Source of the DNA: Apricaphanius iberus
Taxonomy: Eukaryota > Chordata > Actinopteri > Cyprinodontiformes > Aphaniidae
Assembly (NCBI GenBank): GCA_028564705.1
Contig: JAPXFQ010002824.1
Coordinates: forward strand, 1,144,501 to 1,208,500
Length of the DNA: 64,000 nt
Direction of reading: 5' to 3'
The position numbers were made by a program, and so were the translations under genes. Below, piece after piece: positions 34,101-48,400 of this stretch. The number at the start of each line of letters is the position of its first letter. Position 1 is the stretch's first letter. A model generated the notes under the pieces. The model worked only from the letters and a program-made list of their open reading frames with translations. It did no database searches and was not told where the DNA came from.

Positions 34101-37100
34101 AGCGCACATTTGCTGAAGATGACAAGACAAGTGGCTTCATAAATCCATGTGTCAGGAGAACAAATCAAAACCACTTAGCCTGTCCTCGGTCTCCCCTTCA
34201 CTCCTGCCATTCCTGGTCTGCACCTTTCTCGACTGTCATCATGCCAATCCTTCCTCTTCATATTCCTAATAGCCTATTTTTCATGTGCAACTGTGAGTCT
34301 GGATGCCGCTGAGATGAACCTGCCGGTGACGTGTTAATGACAGACTGTTGACCTAGCCAAAAGAATGTTTGTTGCTTTAACTGCGAAGTCTACTTAGCCC
34401 TGGCTGTGTCTTTGAGCAGCCTAATCCGAGACCAGAGGGAGACTCACTAAAGGTGCAGTTGTGTTCCTCGTGTTTACCAAATGTCCGTCTCCTCTGCTCT
34501 GCTTTTCTGGGCATCACATGAAGAAAAGCACAGACACAGACACAAATAAAAAATATGTGGCATATGTAGATTTGAATGGCTTCTATACTTTAATAAAAAT
34601 ATTTAGAATGATTAATGTATACCACGTCCTATACAAAATATTAGCAGCAAAAATGCAACCAAAGAAATTCCTCCCAAGGCTACTGCAATGAATTACATTA
34701 CATTCTTTTTTTTAAAACTCCTTCCCCATTTTTCTCCTTGCTCCCTTCCCCCCACCAACCAGCTGCTGTTAGTGAGTCCACGCTTGGTGCAAGGCTCCAT
34801 ATCTTTTAACAACTTTCACATTCATGATTCCCATAGGGAATGGCATCCAGCTGGCCCCGCTCACGATGCTAAGACATGACCATAGCGAAAACATCAGCTT
34901 TGGGTTCCTCACTCACACCGTCTCATGAGCGCAAAGCTTTTTTTACAAGCAGAGCAGAGGAAAAGTCAAATAAATCACTTTTTAAAAGACACAAAAAAAA
35001 AAAAGATGGGAACACCGGTTTGGTTGCATTTACTTAACTAAATGCAGATATATCTCTGTGGGAACATGTAAAATTAGTTTAGTCTTTATTACCTTGTTTC
35101 CAATGTAGAGAGAGATACAGAGGGTTGCACATGAAACCAGCAAAGTGAAATTATGACCTTGCAGAGCCTGTTTCAGCTAAATATAGTTTCTGTTTGGCAT
35201 ACCAGGAGATGTCACACATTGAGGCAGAAGTTTCATTTCTGCAGCTTTATCTTTTGCACCTTATATGTGTTTATTTTAGAAAGGGCTCATAGAGAGATAA
35301 CAAATACAAACTCTTTCTCAGAGTCACACTTAGTTAACTACCGTAAACGCAGCCTCATGACATGAGCATTAGGTGTTAAGGGCTGCAGCTCTTCCTTTTT
35401 CTGACCAATGAGATAGGTGTTAAAATATCACAAAAGCTAAACTAAAACACGCAGGTCTCCGTAGCTGAACAGTCATTCAGAGAATCTCAGTGGGTAGTTC
35501 AAGGCATTTGTCTTTCTTTCAACTGACAGCTCATACAGCACGCACGAGTGTGTAGTGAATAGTTATCCAAATATAACATAACAACACAGGAGTAACAGAA
35601 AACAAGCTGAGATTCAACTTAGTTTAAAAGGCTTACATATCAGTTGTAGCCTTCATCTTTGTGATTAATAATGGATTCAAAAGTTGGACTAAACACCTCT
35701 CCATAATTTTTCTGCTTGTCAGTGAGCACCAGAGGGGAGATCAACTCCTTCTGCGCAAAATAAAACCAACCATGGTTCTACAAGTTTCTACCACTCATGG
35801 AGCAGGGAGTTGCTTCATTGCACAGTGTCCTTACAGTCTACAAAAATTTATAAGGAAAATGATCGGTCAGGCAACAACAAAGGAGGGAGGTGAAACGCAA
35901 CAGGAACAGAAAGAGACCAGGGGTGAGGAGAGATTAGATGGGTTTCCATGTCTGTTCCTTGCACACGATCAGGCGAGGCCAACGGATTGCTCATTTATCA
36001 GCAACTCATGGAGGTTTCCAGCTGGCAGTGCAGCAGTGTGTACTTGTTAATTGAATTAGCCTCAATTCAGAGGGACGAGCGAGTGTCAAAGTACCGAGGC
36101 AGGCCAGAAAGCTGAGAGGAGGCTAACAAGGTTGTAGCAGGAAGGGTTACGAACTACAAAAACACAAAATCAACCAAAGTATCGCTACAAGTATTTGTAG
36201 GGTACAGTCAAATGAAGAAATATCAGAAAATACTCCAAGATATAAATGACCTGAAATAAAACAGTTCACGTTTCATGGTAACTGTAGGTGATATGGCAAA
36301 TACATCTTTTCACGATTGTTTCAAAAACCCACGATTCCCACATTAAAAAACAGACATTACAGGGATAGTTTAGGATTTTTAAAAGTGAGGTCACTTTAAA
36401 AGGTGACCTGCAGTAGAAAACTCTCTAAATACAGGCTAACAAGCTAATCATCTGTAGCTCAACAGCTAGTTTGAGAGTGCTGACGACCAATGACGTCTTA
36501 GAACATCTTAAAAAATCTCAAAGGCTGATGTATATATCCTATCTTATGATGTTTTAAGCAGTCAGTCTGTTAACACTGGATGACTTTTTACTGGAAAGCA
36601 GACATTCTATACACAGGAAATGATGGCTGGAGGTAAAACACCACTACTAATATTTCTTAGTGCGAAACTTGCTGAGAATGTACAACAATCAAGCAAATTG
36701 TATTCAGTTAATATTGAAATTAATTTCGAAATAGCCCATTTACAGAAAACACAGAACATGTAATCTAAAGGATTTTATTTGGCCGAAGATAGCAGATTAA
36801 CTTAAAATAATTGAGACTTGAAGTTTACTTTAGTCTGAAAGTTACAACTGTCTCAAAACATTTATTTTAAAATAAAAGGTGAAAAAAATAATCATCTCTG
36901 AAATAAACCAAATGCTTTTTTACTTAAAAGCTGGTTTACATCGCTAAGGAAGAAAAAAGGTAGTGCAAGATGACAGTTTATAAATTTTACATTTTTATAA
37001 AGTTAGAGTTTCAAAACAACCTTTTTTTCCATCATACCCTTTCCCATGTTTAAAGTTCTTTTAAGGAGATGCCAGAGAAAGTGCTGCATCAATCAGTTTT

Positions 37101-40100
37101 GATCTGGCTATATGAACCATAGAGTAAACGGTGCACTGACTTTTATTTATATAGCGCCAATTCACAACAGATGTCATCTCAAGGCACTTTACAAGAAAAG
37201 ACTACCACCTATTGCTGCACACTGTCCATCAGCTGACTAAAACTAAACCCTTACCCTTGTAATTCGCTTACAAGAGGGATAAATTCAGCTGTTATGAATA
37301 GACACAGTTTGGAAACCAAAGTATCCCCACCCATCAACTCGTTTAGGGTGTTTTTTTCAGTTGTATTCGGAATAACTGTTGCTCTTATGGTTTAAATAAA
37401 AAAAAAATTAGATCATATGTGTTTTATACTGTGGTATTAAAAGCATGACACCAGGCAACCGTGCTGCTTTCATTAAAACAAAAAGACTCAATTCCAATCC
37501 CTACATCATCATACCTGCTTTTCCTTTTTTAAGTTTTTTTCTACCCCAAAAAAAATTACTTTGAAAATGTGAGTGCTGAAAACTGGGTCTGTAATCATCC
37601 ATTTGTACTGTAATTTTTTATGTAATAACATGTGAAACACTTTACCGATAGTGTAACTTCTAACATATAAGCAGAAATATAAGAACAAAGGCACAGTCAC
37701 AGACTGTGCTAAAAGTGAAACGCCTTACCGTGATAACTCGTCTGTCTCTGAAGCTATCTCTGCACAAGTGTCCGCTCCTTCTCCATCTGGAGTTAAGTAA
37801 TGTTCAGCCAAAACTTTAAGCCTTTGTATCCAGAACCACAGTGACGCAACTAAGGGACGTTAGCAGGGAGATGATGAGCAGCCTGTGACTCTCAAACACC
37901 TTCATCAGCTCCCTAATGACTTCTTAACACAAGGTTGCATTTCCCCTGACTCTGCTGAGCACAGGTACTTAACCACTGTGTGCATATTACTTTAATAACA
38001 CACACGCGCACACACACATGCATAGATTTACATTTCTCTTGCAGTATTGTAGCTGCCACAGAAAACAGTCATTAAAAGAGTGAAGGTGTTAGCATGTGGC
38101 AACACGGACTACTCGCAGGTTGGACGGCATGCAGTGGCTCAGAACACTGTCTTTCCTGTCGCTGTAGGTAAACGGAAAACAAGGCAAAGAGACAAGAAGA
38201 TTAGGTCTATGTGACACCATGAAGACCTGGTCATCTTTTTTCATCGTAATTCTATCAAACAGCCGCTTAAATATATGTGTTTGACAGAACATTTCATGCA
38301 TTCTCATTGTGCTCAAAGTAGAGGTGGTATTGATTTTTAAAAAATCCCTGAGTCAGGCAGCTTTTTGCACAGAAGGAAGCTATCTCCTCTCAGACCTCTG
38401 CCCCCTAACCTCCGTACTCCCACTCTGTTTTTTAGGCCTCTCACATTTATGTGGTTTCAGTGATACCAGGTGATCGTCCATTAATGATATTTATTAATAG
38501 CTGCTTCCTCTCTTACAAGACAGGCCTCTGAGTGATGTCCCCATGAGTGCTCTAGGCACCTCCTAAGAACACACCCAGGTTTTTGCCTCCACCAGATGAC
38601 TTCATATCTATTAACCCTGGGAAGATAAAGCAAGAGGATGGAGCAGGTACAAAAAGGAGGGGACCATGCCTGGCTGGGGATGGGTAAATCAAACCCCGCA
38701 AGGTCAGGGTGAGCACTTTTATTCCCCTTAAAAGTGGAGCGGTGCGCTATCGGGGGGGACCTGTGGCCCTCTGGCGCCTCGCAGAAGGTTGGAAAGATTT
38801 AACCAGTCTGTGGTGTCACAGTTTAACGACAAAGAGATCAAAGTTTTAAATGGAGATCTTACTCTTCCCATAAAAACAGCCCACAGATACATATTAAGGC
38901 TCTTTTCACTCTTTGTTAACACAAGACTAATTCAGGATGTGAGCACAAAGTATTTCCAATTGGTTTAGAGATGCACAGAGATATTTTTCTGATCAGTGAA
39001 TGTATTATGAAACCTGGTAGAAAAGATCATCACTGCAGTTATATCTTCAAGTGGCAGATGTCTCAAGAGACAAGAGGCGATAAAGAATGGCCTCTTGCTT
39101 GTTATAGCGTATACCTAGGTTCAGACACAGCTGAGGCGGTCAAGTTCGTATTTTAAACAAAATACCGCCCTGCAGATAAAATCTGCTACTGGTAGCAGAA
39201 TAATAGTGAACAGACCACCTACATTCCTTAAAACACTAACTTGAACTGCACACAGGCTCATGCAAAAAGTTTGCTATATTCCACGACTGACCGAAACAAG
39301 AAGAGTGTCATAGATAGTGCATTTAAGGTCAACATTCTGAAGTCAAAGGAAGCACAAATGTGTAGCGATTTCATGCTAACACATTGTATCTGACTCTAAG
39401 TCAAATAATTCTCAGAATCGTGTGTTAAAGCTTTACTAAAAATAGAGTCAACCACAAAACTTTTGTGCATCTCTCATTATAAAGTTCCGAATCCCACAAA
39501 GCTATTTTTTTTCTTAAATAAGAATATGTTGGACAGTGACTCTATTCCAATGTCTTCTTAAGCCCAACACATACATAAATCTTATACATCACGAGCTGCT
39601 GATTAGGTGATCACCTGAAAACAATAGGAAAGTAAATGACTTGAGGAGAAAGTGCTAAGACACATAAAAATTATGATTGAAAAGCAGGGATATTGCACCA
39701 AATCTTAACTTTTAAAATCATTTAACGTTCTAACTAACAAAAAAAGTACTGTTGATAGTCATCGATACTCATAAACATGGTTTAATTGTGTTATTTGATA
39801 TCTAAAAAAAAAACAGCCTTTTTCTTATTTGGACTGTTTTTCATATTCTGGAAAAAATGCTCAAGATGATAAGATATTTGTTCAGAATTTGGCACAAATG
39901 TCAGAAGTTTATAGAATACAAGAATAATGTTTATTTAATCCCTACCTATAACTAGAGCAATCAGAGGAAATAAAATATTGCTGTAGTCTCTCATTCCTTC
40001 CAGAGCTGTCATGGCTGCTACGTTTTAAGCATAACGTATGAACATCCTGGCTATCTAGCTCGCAAACTAAACTCAAAAAGCTGCATTCAAACTCAGGGGT

Positions 40101-43100
40101 TTGGTCTGAGGTTCCTGCTCCATCCTCTTTGCTTCCACCATTTACCCATCAGTGCCTGCCAGCAAGTCCCACTCTCTGTCCCCTAAAACTCCACAACCCC
40201 ATTAGTTCAATTTTATTAGATTTCTCTCTCGCCCAGAAAGGCAGTAACACCTCCCCTCCCCTGCTCTCCTCTCTCTTTCGCTCTCTCTCACACACAAACA
40301 CACACACACACACCTCTTCCCTGTTTCTAAGTCCCCCCCCACCCCCCACCCACACCGTCTGCTTGCCAAGAGCTGGGGACTGTTAAACTGATTTCCTCGG
40401 GGAGCGTCGAGGCAGACAGTCTGATGGGAACGTCGGGCTGCACTGTCGCCCTTTCTCTCCCCGCTCAGGTTCTAGGCCAAGCTGATCCGAACAGAGCCTC
40501 CTTGTGGTTCCAGACACAGACAGGGGAGATGGACGTAGCCTGGCTATTCTGCCAGGGCCAGAATCTCTGGTCGTGCTCGGAGGAACCGGGGCGGTATGGG
40601 TGCGCTGAGACACACACACACACCCACAGCGGAGGCATGCTCCAAAGCATGCGCTCAACTCCTGGCAGCTTCTGCGCCCTGTCAAGTTAATGGATGGGCC
40701 TCTGACTCCAGTCTACATATCCCCACTGTTCCCTCTCATGTAAAGCCCTGCGCCAGTGCAACCCACATGGTTATCACTACACCCTGCAGTCACAGTGCTG
40801 AATACAGAGAATGCCCCAAACTGGCTGAAAAAGAAAAGCACAAACATATGTCTAAATACTAACACGTTGCCAGATCAGAGAGAACACATCACTTGTCACA
40901 ACTCGCGTTTGAAACATGAAGACTTGAATGAAATAAACTTTAATATGCTTAGAAAAGATTTATAATTGTGTCTGACTATTCCTGTGTTCAGTTCTGAGTT
41001 TTTGTTTTATTCACTTGTTTTCATGATTAAATAACAAAATTATTACCGACATTCTTAGATTTATGAAATGGCATAATGGCCCTGGGTGAAAATTTTATTA
41101 ATGAGTAACAGCTGAATAATTATTTAATTTCACTTAAAACTTAAAATAAAAATATGTACACAATAAAAAATACTTTTACTAAAATAATTTACATTTTGAT
41201 TATTAAAGTTATGATGCCTTCTATACCTTAGATGTTTTTTTTTGTTTTTAACATAAGCAAAAGCATTTAAATTTAGTCAAAATCTTCAAGTGCTTAATGC
41301 CTAGGACGTCTGGGAATAATGGAGCAACACAACTTGGTATTCAGTGTTTAATTAGTTAGGCTATTTGGTTGGGTTGTAGTTTACCTATATATAGCGATGG
41401 GTGGTGTAGTCAGTTTCCACAATATGGCTGAAAGTGTTTGTTACAAATAGATTTTTTTCTAAACAGACATATTTGTATGCCTCAGAGAAGTTAATTTATC
41501 TTTTCTACAGCCGGCTGAGCAGGCAGTTTGCAGCAACAAATTGCAGACGGGCAACGGTGCCATACTTTATGTTCTGAAAACATGTAACTTCTCCATAAAT
41601 ATATTTTTTTAATCATAGAAATAGCTGTAACATAGCTTTTTAAACCCTGATTTACCTTTGAGTATGAATAAATATTTATACAAAACAGTTAGTTACAGTT
41701 AACAGATAATTAGTTTAAATGACAGATGCGATTTGGTCAGCAAACTGACTGAAGTTTATCAGATTTAAATCTCTGACCAAACAGGCTCTTTCTCTAACCA
41801 GTTATTGTTTCCTACATCTATTCTGGAATCCAGTGAATATTTCCTCATTGTCTCTGAAAGGGGGAAGCTGATGGTGGTTGGACCAGTCCAGTCTGGACTG
41901 TGTGTCCATGGCAGATAGTTTACTCACGCCTGGCTCTACTGGGGTCCCGTCCCATTGATGAGCCATGAACCATGACGAAAAGGCCTTCACATATCCCCCC
42001 CCAACCACCATCAGCACCCCTAAAACAACACACGGTCATCCAAAGACAAACAGATACAACGTTCGCTGGGTGCCTTGTGCTTATAACACAACCCCCCCAC
42101 ACACACACACAGAGTCACGTGTATTTGCTCAAATAAACAGACCATAGTATAAGCAGACCTTAAAGGATTTGAAATGTAGCAGATGTGGATTAGTCTCTTA
42201 AATCTCTTTGTGCCATTTGAGGTGGCAAAACAAAGGAAGGTAATTTAACCCAATTTTGTGTCAAGGATTTTTTTCAAAACTTTTTTGAACATCTATTTTA
42301 AAAATAGATTAAAACAATTCAACTATTTCAGATTTTAGGCTGGGGACAAGGTTTAATATTGAAATAAAATATCTTAAAGCTCATCAGAAAGAAAAACTGC
42401 AAGAAAACACAGAAAAAGTGCTGAAATAATCCTGCTTGGGTCTGTTGCTGGAAAAGGAAATGATTATCTAGAGAGATCTGAAAGACCCAAGCAAATGATG
42501 TTCTCTATCTTGTTTGGTTGTGTCCAAATCAAGTAATTCAGCGTTTCTAGGTTTTAGCAGAATTTATTAAGGGCATTTTTGATTTCCCGGATCGAAACCT
42601 TTACCTTCTTTGAGCAGCTTCAACGCCCTCCAGAATATTCTTAACTTTGTGATTTGGAGGGTTTTCTGAAGAAACCAGTCTGTACATGACTGGAAAAAAA
42701 CTGAATGAAATTGTATACAAATCTTAAGAAAATATAACCCAGCGTAAAGTGTCACATCTGTGGAGAACTGCTTATTAATTCTGTAATTCATTATCGATAT
42801 AAAACATGAGTACCTTCAAATACTGTATATTCCACAAATACATTAATATTCTTGAAAATAAATGGTGTTGTCTAATTGTGAAATAAATACAAAAATCGCT
42901 TCAGGTGGTTGTTGCTCAGTCAGAAGAGAAGTTTCAGTTGCTCGAGAGTTAAAACTTTCTCCACACCACCTACAAATCTGCACATTTGTTTGTAAATGTG
43001 TGAAAATATATAAAAGTGCTTTAAGTGTGATCGATTATGTCCAGAGAAGTTCTGCATAAGTTCTGTCCGTTTAACATAACTTCCCAGATTTTTTTTATTT

Positions 43101-45457
43101 TTATCAATCCATTGTGCAGCACTGTCCATGGTCAGGTCCGAATGGAAATCTGGACATGCCTCCTCCCAATGGCACACAGCATGGATGGATGGAAGGATGG
43201 ATGGATGGATGGATTGAAGTTAAATCAATACCAGATGCTGTTATGAATGTAACCTAAGTGGACTTCTTTTGATAAGAGCTCCTTATTTTATCTCTATACC
43301 TGAATTCTTCCAGCTAAAAAGGACGCCTATTACAGCTGTGGCCAGTTTGTAGCCGAGATCTAATTCTCTCAGCCATCGTACATCCCTCAACTTTAGGTAT
43401 AATCGGAACAAACCGTAAATAGAAAACTTTGCTTTTGTGTTAGCTCTTACTTTAAAAGACCAGAACCAATATTGCTTCAGTCAAAAGCCCCAAACATATC
43501 TCGTCTTGCAATCTTTCCTTTCATCACTTGTCACCAATTCAAAAACCTATGATAATTAACGAAACTCTTCTAAGACAGAGGGAGCAATCCTTTAATAGTT
43601 GAGAGCCATGGCCTAAGGCTTAAGGAAGTTGACTTACATTTAATATAAAAGATAAGAAATTTAACTCTTTACAGGATGGATAACCGGTGTATACACATAC
43701 TTATTTGCTTTATCGTATAACTTCTGCTTACAGTATTATTCTTACAGAAATTGAATTGGTAACAAAGATGAAGCATTTTAAGTTAATTAAACTTGCAGTC
43801 ACTTTCATCTGGCAGATTTATGGAGCTCAGCTCACTCAACTCCATGGCAAAAGAAAAAAAAGACATCAGTGAAGATCTTACTAAGTGTCTGGCAGCTTAC
43901 TTGACACCATAGAAATTCAACACAAATATGTGCAAGACAGATCTGTATCAAAAACTGATATGGAAGCATAAGGGTTTGTCTTAAAGCCCTTTTTGTTGTT
44001 TGTGTTTCGACTAGCAGGACAATGAGTACCAGAGACGCTGCCAATCCTCTGAAAAGAAGCCCTTTGCACACACAATGTGCATACATACAAACCTATACAG
44101 TGAACATGTTCACTGAGACAGCGTACAGATTCAGCTGTGCTCTTAGCTCACCGTCTCTGCTCAGTGACATCACACTCTGACAATAACATCATTCACACGA
44201 GACGTTTCTTACAAAAGTTAGCCTGCAATTGTTCAAGTTCCTGCTTCTCACAGCAAGGCGCACAGCAAGACGTGCTTCCTTGCTACAGCAGGAGAAAATG
44301 AATGGGAGGTGTAATTGGGTTACCGTGTATGCTAATGATTTAGCTGCTGGCAAAGGATTTCATTCTGAGCTGAAATGAAACCTGACACAACTACAGCTGT
44401 CTCAGAGTTCACAGTCTTACTTTCTTGGTGCTTAAAAAAAAAGCCTTTACTTGCACACTCTAGAGATTAAGATAATCTTTAATCTAAATGCCTGTGCCAT
44501 CTGTCCAAATATGCAGAAATATTAGAACAGTAAGTTGTTCACAAGTGACTAGTTCAATACCACTACTTTGATTAAACACTCTCTTGTGTGCTATGAAATG
44601 TTTCTTTAAGAGCAGCTCCTTTTTTTTTTTTCTCAAGTAAAAAGGAGCATATTTAGAGCATGCCAGGAATTATGTCATCCACTATTCTGGTGCCAGCTCC
44701 ACAGCCGAGCAGGCTGCACTGAAAGAACATATAGTATTGTTTACCACATAAAAATCTCAGCACCTAGACCAATGCTTAGTGACAAATTTATTGTCCTTAG
44801 TAACAATATAAACAATAGATAATTTGGAGATAATAAATAACACATTTTCGTACGGCAGCACCAGAACTGTTTCAAGGCTGCTCTGCCTGAAATTAGAAAG
44901 CGAGCCAGGATGTGTGCAAGCATGCCACTTTTTCAATGGTGACGGATGAACAATGGGAAAAGTCCTCTGTTTGGAAAATGGTCCCACTGACATGAGCTGA
45001 GTCGGGTGCTATGATGACAATGTGTTTGGTTTTTAACGTTACTGATAGTTTATACGGAGACTGAGACACATGCTACTCTGGTCCACATATTTTCTTTCTC
45101 AAACGGCTATTTCTTTGTTCTGTTTCTGAACAAATCTGTGGACAGGGCCTCAGCATGCTAAGCATTTTCCATTAATAATGTCCATCCTTCTCTACACATT
45201 ACTTTTAAAAATGAATCGCTATTTTTGTTTTAATAGCATTCTAGATGCTCTAGATAAGGGTGTAACGGTACATAAAACTTACAGTATCCACTTCGGTTTT
45301 AAAGTCAAAGTTTATCTTCTGTGGCACCTTATGAAATGACAATGCAGTTATGCACAGAGCCTAGAGTAAGCTTACAAAAACGTCTAACGTAAAATTATTT
45401 TAAATATTATATTGAAAGGTTGTCTAAAATAGTACGTTAGTTAGTTAGTTAGTTGGT

Positions 45458-45488
<31 letters not shown>

Positions 45489-48400
45489 TTATTGGATGTC
45501 TGGAAGGCATTGAAAAAAAAACATTATACGACCTCACAGTCTGCACCTTCGGGGGAACAAAACTGGATATTAAAAAAGAATGTAGAAAACAAGTCGTTTC
45601 AATGTGTCTTTGCAGTGTGTTTAGTATATTATCGACATGCTTCAAGAAAAAGAGAAAAGTATATGATTATAATTTGGCTTGATTTCAACACTTGGCTGAA
45701 GTTGGTTTCTGATCTGGCAGAGCGGTAAATGCTGCTGGGAATCTTTAGTTACTTAAAGATTTGATCATGACTCAAAAGGCTATGACGGGCTTATGCAATT
45801 ACAAATTGATTATTTAAGTAAACTGCACCCCAACCTCTGTTTGCCGCATTTAACCTGCTTCTGTGTTATGCCTTTCTGCATTCCTGAAAAAATAGTTTAT
45901 CAGTTAACATCAATTAGGGCTGGGAGATATGATGAAATATATTGTCAGGACGATAGAAAACGTTTATCGTTTAAACGAATCTCTATCGTTTAAGACATGA
46001 TAGAGTTTTACAGCAGTAGCCTATATTACGTCAAGATGCATCTTATGTCATTTCTGTGCTGTAATACATGAAAATACAGGGAGGAAGAGGGTAACTAGAA
46101 TATTTCAGACCAGGGATCTAAATAACATTATCAGACAACCCAGTTCTCCCTGTTCAGCTGGAGCAGTAAAAAAAGTGTCTGTCAGACAGAACGATACCGG
46201 CACTAAAGGCCGTTTCGTTTGTTAGCAACACATCAGTGGCTTGCTACAGCGTCTGTATATGGAGTTTATCAGAGCTTACGCCACGACTCGACGCAGCTTT
46301 TGCTCATTTACTCGCTCTGTGTTTACATTTACGAGCAGCAGTCGCCTAGCGTGTGGATGGAGTCGGAACACATCTTGAAGCGGGAACACATATCGACATA
46401 ACACCCCTCTTTTACATAGGAGACGCAGAGAGTGAAACAAATAAAAACGAGAGGGTGCAAGAGGAGAGAGCAAAAAAACTCTACTGCCAAAACGTGCTGT
46501 AAAGTTAAGAAAATGGGTGACAGCAGGTATCGTGGCAAAATAAGAATGCTTTTCAAATAATGTTTCATTCAAATGCAAAGTGTAGAGCTGACCCGCTCTC
46601 CTAAAAGATCACTGATATCCATCCGCACATGGAAGGCGATCAGTACATGAGTGTGCGTGCTGTTATTGTCATCTATCATTTAAAACTGCATTTCCATGTT
46701 GTAAACTTTTATAAACTATTTATGAAATAAATTAACAGAAAACTTGCTATATCGTGAAGTATATCATAATCCGGAATGTACTGAGCTATATCGGGATATA
46801 AAATTTTGACCATATCGAGTCCTAACATAAATATAATCAAAGTTTGATATTTGTTGATTGATTATCCAAAAATAAACCAGAAAGAGACCAGAAAGTGTTG
46901 GAAATAATTATCTTCTGTTGCCTTCTTATAGGAAAATATGAAAAAAAAAAAAACCCTGAAGATATCAAACCCATTTCCACATGAAGGGAAGGTTTTAGGA
47001 GAGAAAGAAAATAAAAGTTAACTACAATTTTTATCACTTGTCCATGTTAATCATGCATGTACATCACTTGCTGCATCTTTTTTCAATTTCCTGATTTTCT
47101 CAATCTCTTTGAATGTTAGCTTGTTGCCATCTAAGCATCTGTCACTAAGCAGAGACAACAACACAGAGCTGAGGCATGAGATGTATGCGTGAGCGTGCAT
47201 GAGTGGTTTGCAAGGCCCCGTGGAGTACTGGCTCTCAGCAGTGATGTAATGCTTTGGCCAGCAAGCTGTGGAACTTGGCCTCGTCTCTACTGTGTTTCCT
47301 CCACGCTGCGAGGGTCAACTATCCCACAACCTCCAGCACACAACACATACTGTTCAATTCCCTGGACAACAACAGAGCAGAATTCAACCACACCCGGCAC
47401 CATGAGCACCCAGTCCTAAACAAGAAGGAAAAACACACTTGAAACAAGATTAATAAAACATTCCAACCCTCAGACAGCGACTTGAAGCATCAAGGAAAGG
47501 CAGGCGTGTCAATTATTCCACCATCAGGCTGTGCTCTACCACTTAAACGACCGCACTTACAGGGTAAAATCTGGACAACAAAGAATCTCAGTGATAGATT
47601 CTTCAGCCCCAAAGAGCGCAAACAGAGAGCTCAGAGCAAGATACGAGTCCCCCAGGGGCCACAGCAGTCCTTTGGCTCATTAACTATTTACACCAGAGAC
47701 AGTCCTCCCTGCTGCTCTGGCCCACCACAAAATCAATTAGCCTTCATTAGCCCATGCTCTGGGCATGCTTTCTCTGAGGGGAGGGATAACCCTGCAACCA
47801 GTGCCTCCAGTTACTGCAGAGTATCAAGCAGTCACAGACAAATGTGTTGTGATGCATTCACATAAAAAAGGAGAGAGGAAACTAGAGCAAGTTTTGTTTG
47901 AAAGAAATAAATCTTAACTTTTCACTGTAGAGTGACACAGAACATCAATACTGTCTCACCTTCCATGCCTGTCAGAATCCCGCTCAATCCCTTTCTCAAC
48001 TCTCCCAGTGTAAACATCTTGGCAGGAAGAGTCCGTCCAGTTCTGCGCGTCTGAGGTGTGGGGTTACAGTACGGAGATTTCCAATTGGCGGAAAGTCAAC
48101 ATGGTCAGGGTAATGTGATTAGAGCCGGATTGAGAACGTCACAGGGGACACATGGGCCTGATCATGGCCCAGTTATCCGATAGCATGGTCGTATTTATCG
48201 ACATGGACCCGACGAGGATATTACAGATATTAGAGACCCTGTCTATGCTTATGAAACCTGTGCGAGAGATTGCACCCAGATAATACAATTAGTCTTTCAC
48301 TTTTTGCCCGCAATCAGGGAATTCCATCAGTCGTGTTCAGACATCAGGGAGCAGGATCTAAACGGATCCAAATTCGGTTGCTGAATAGCCAACAAACCAG

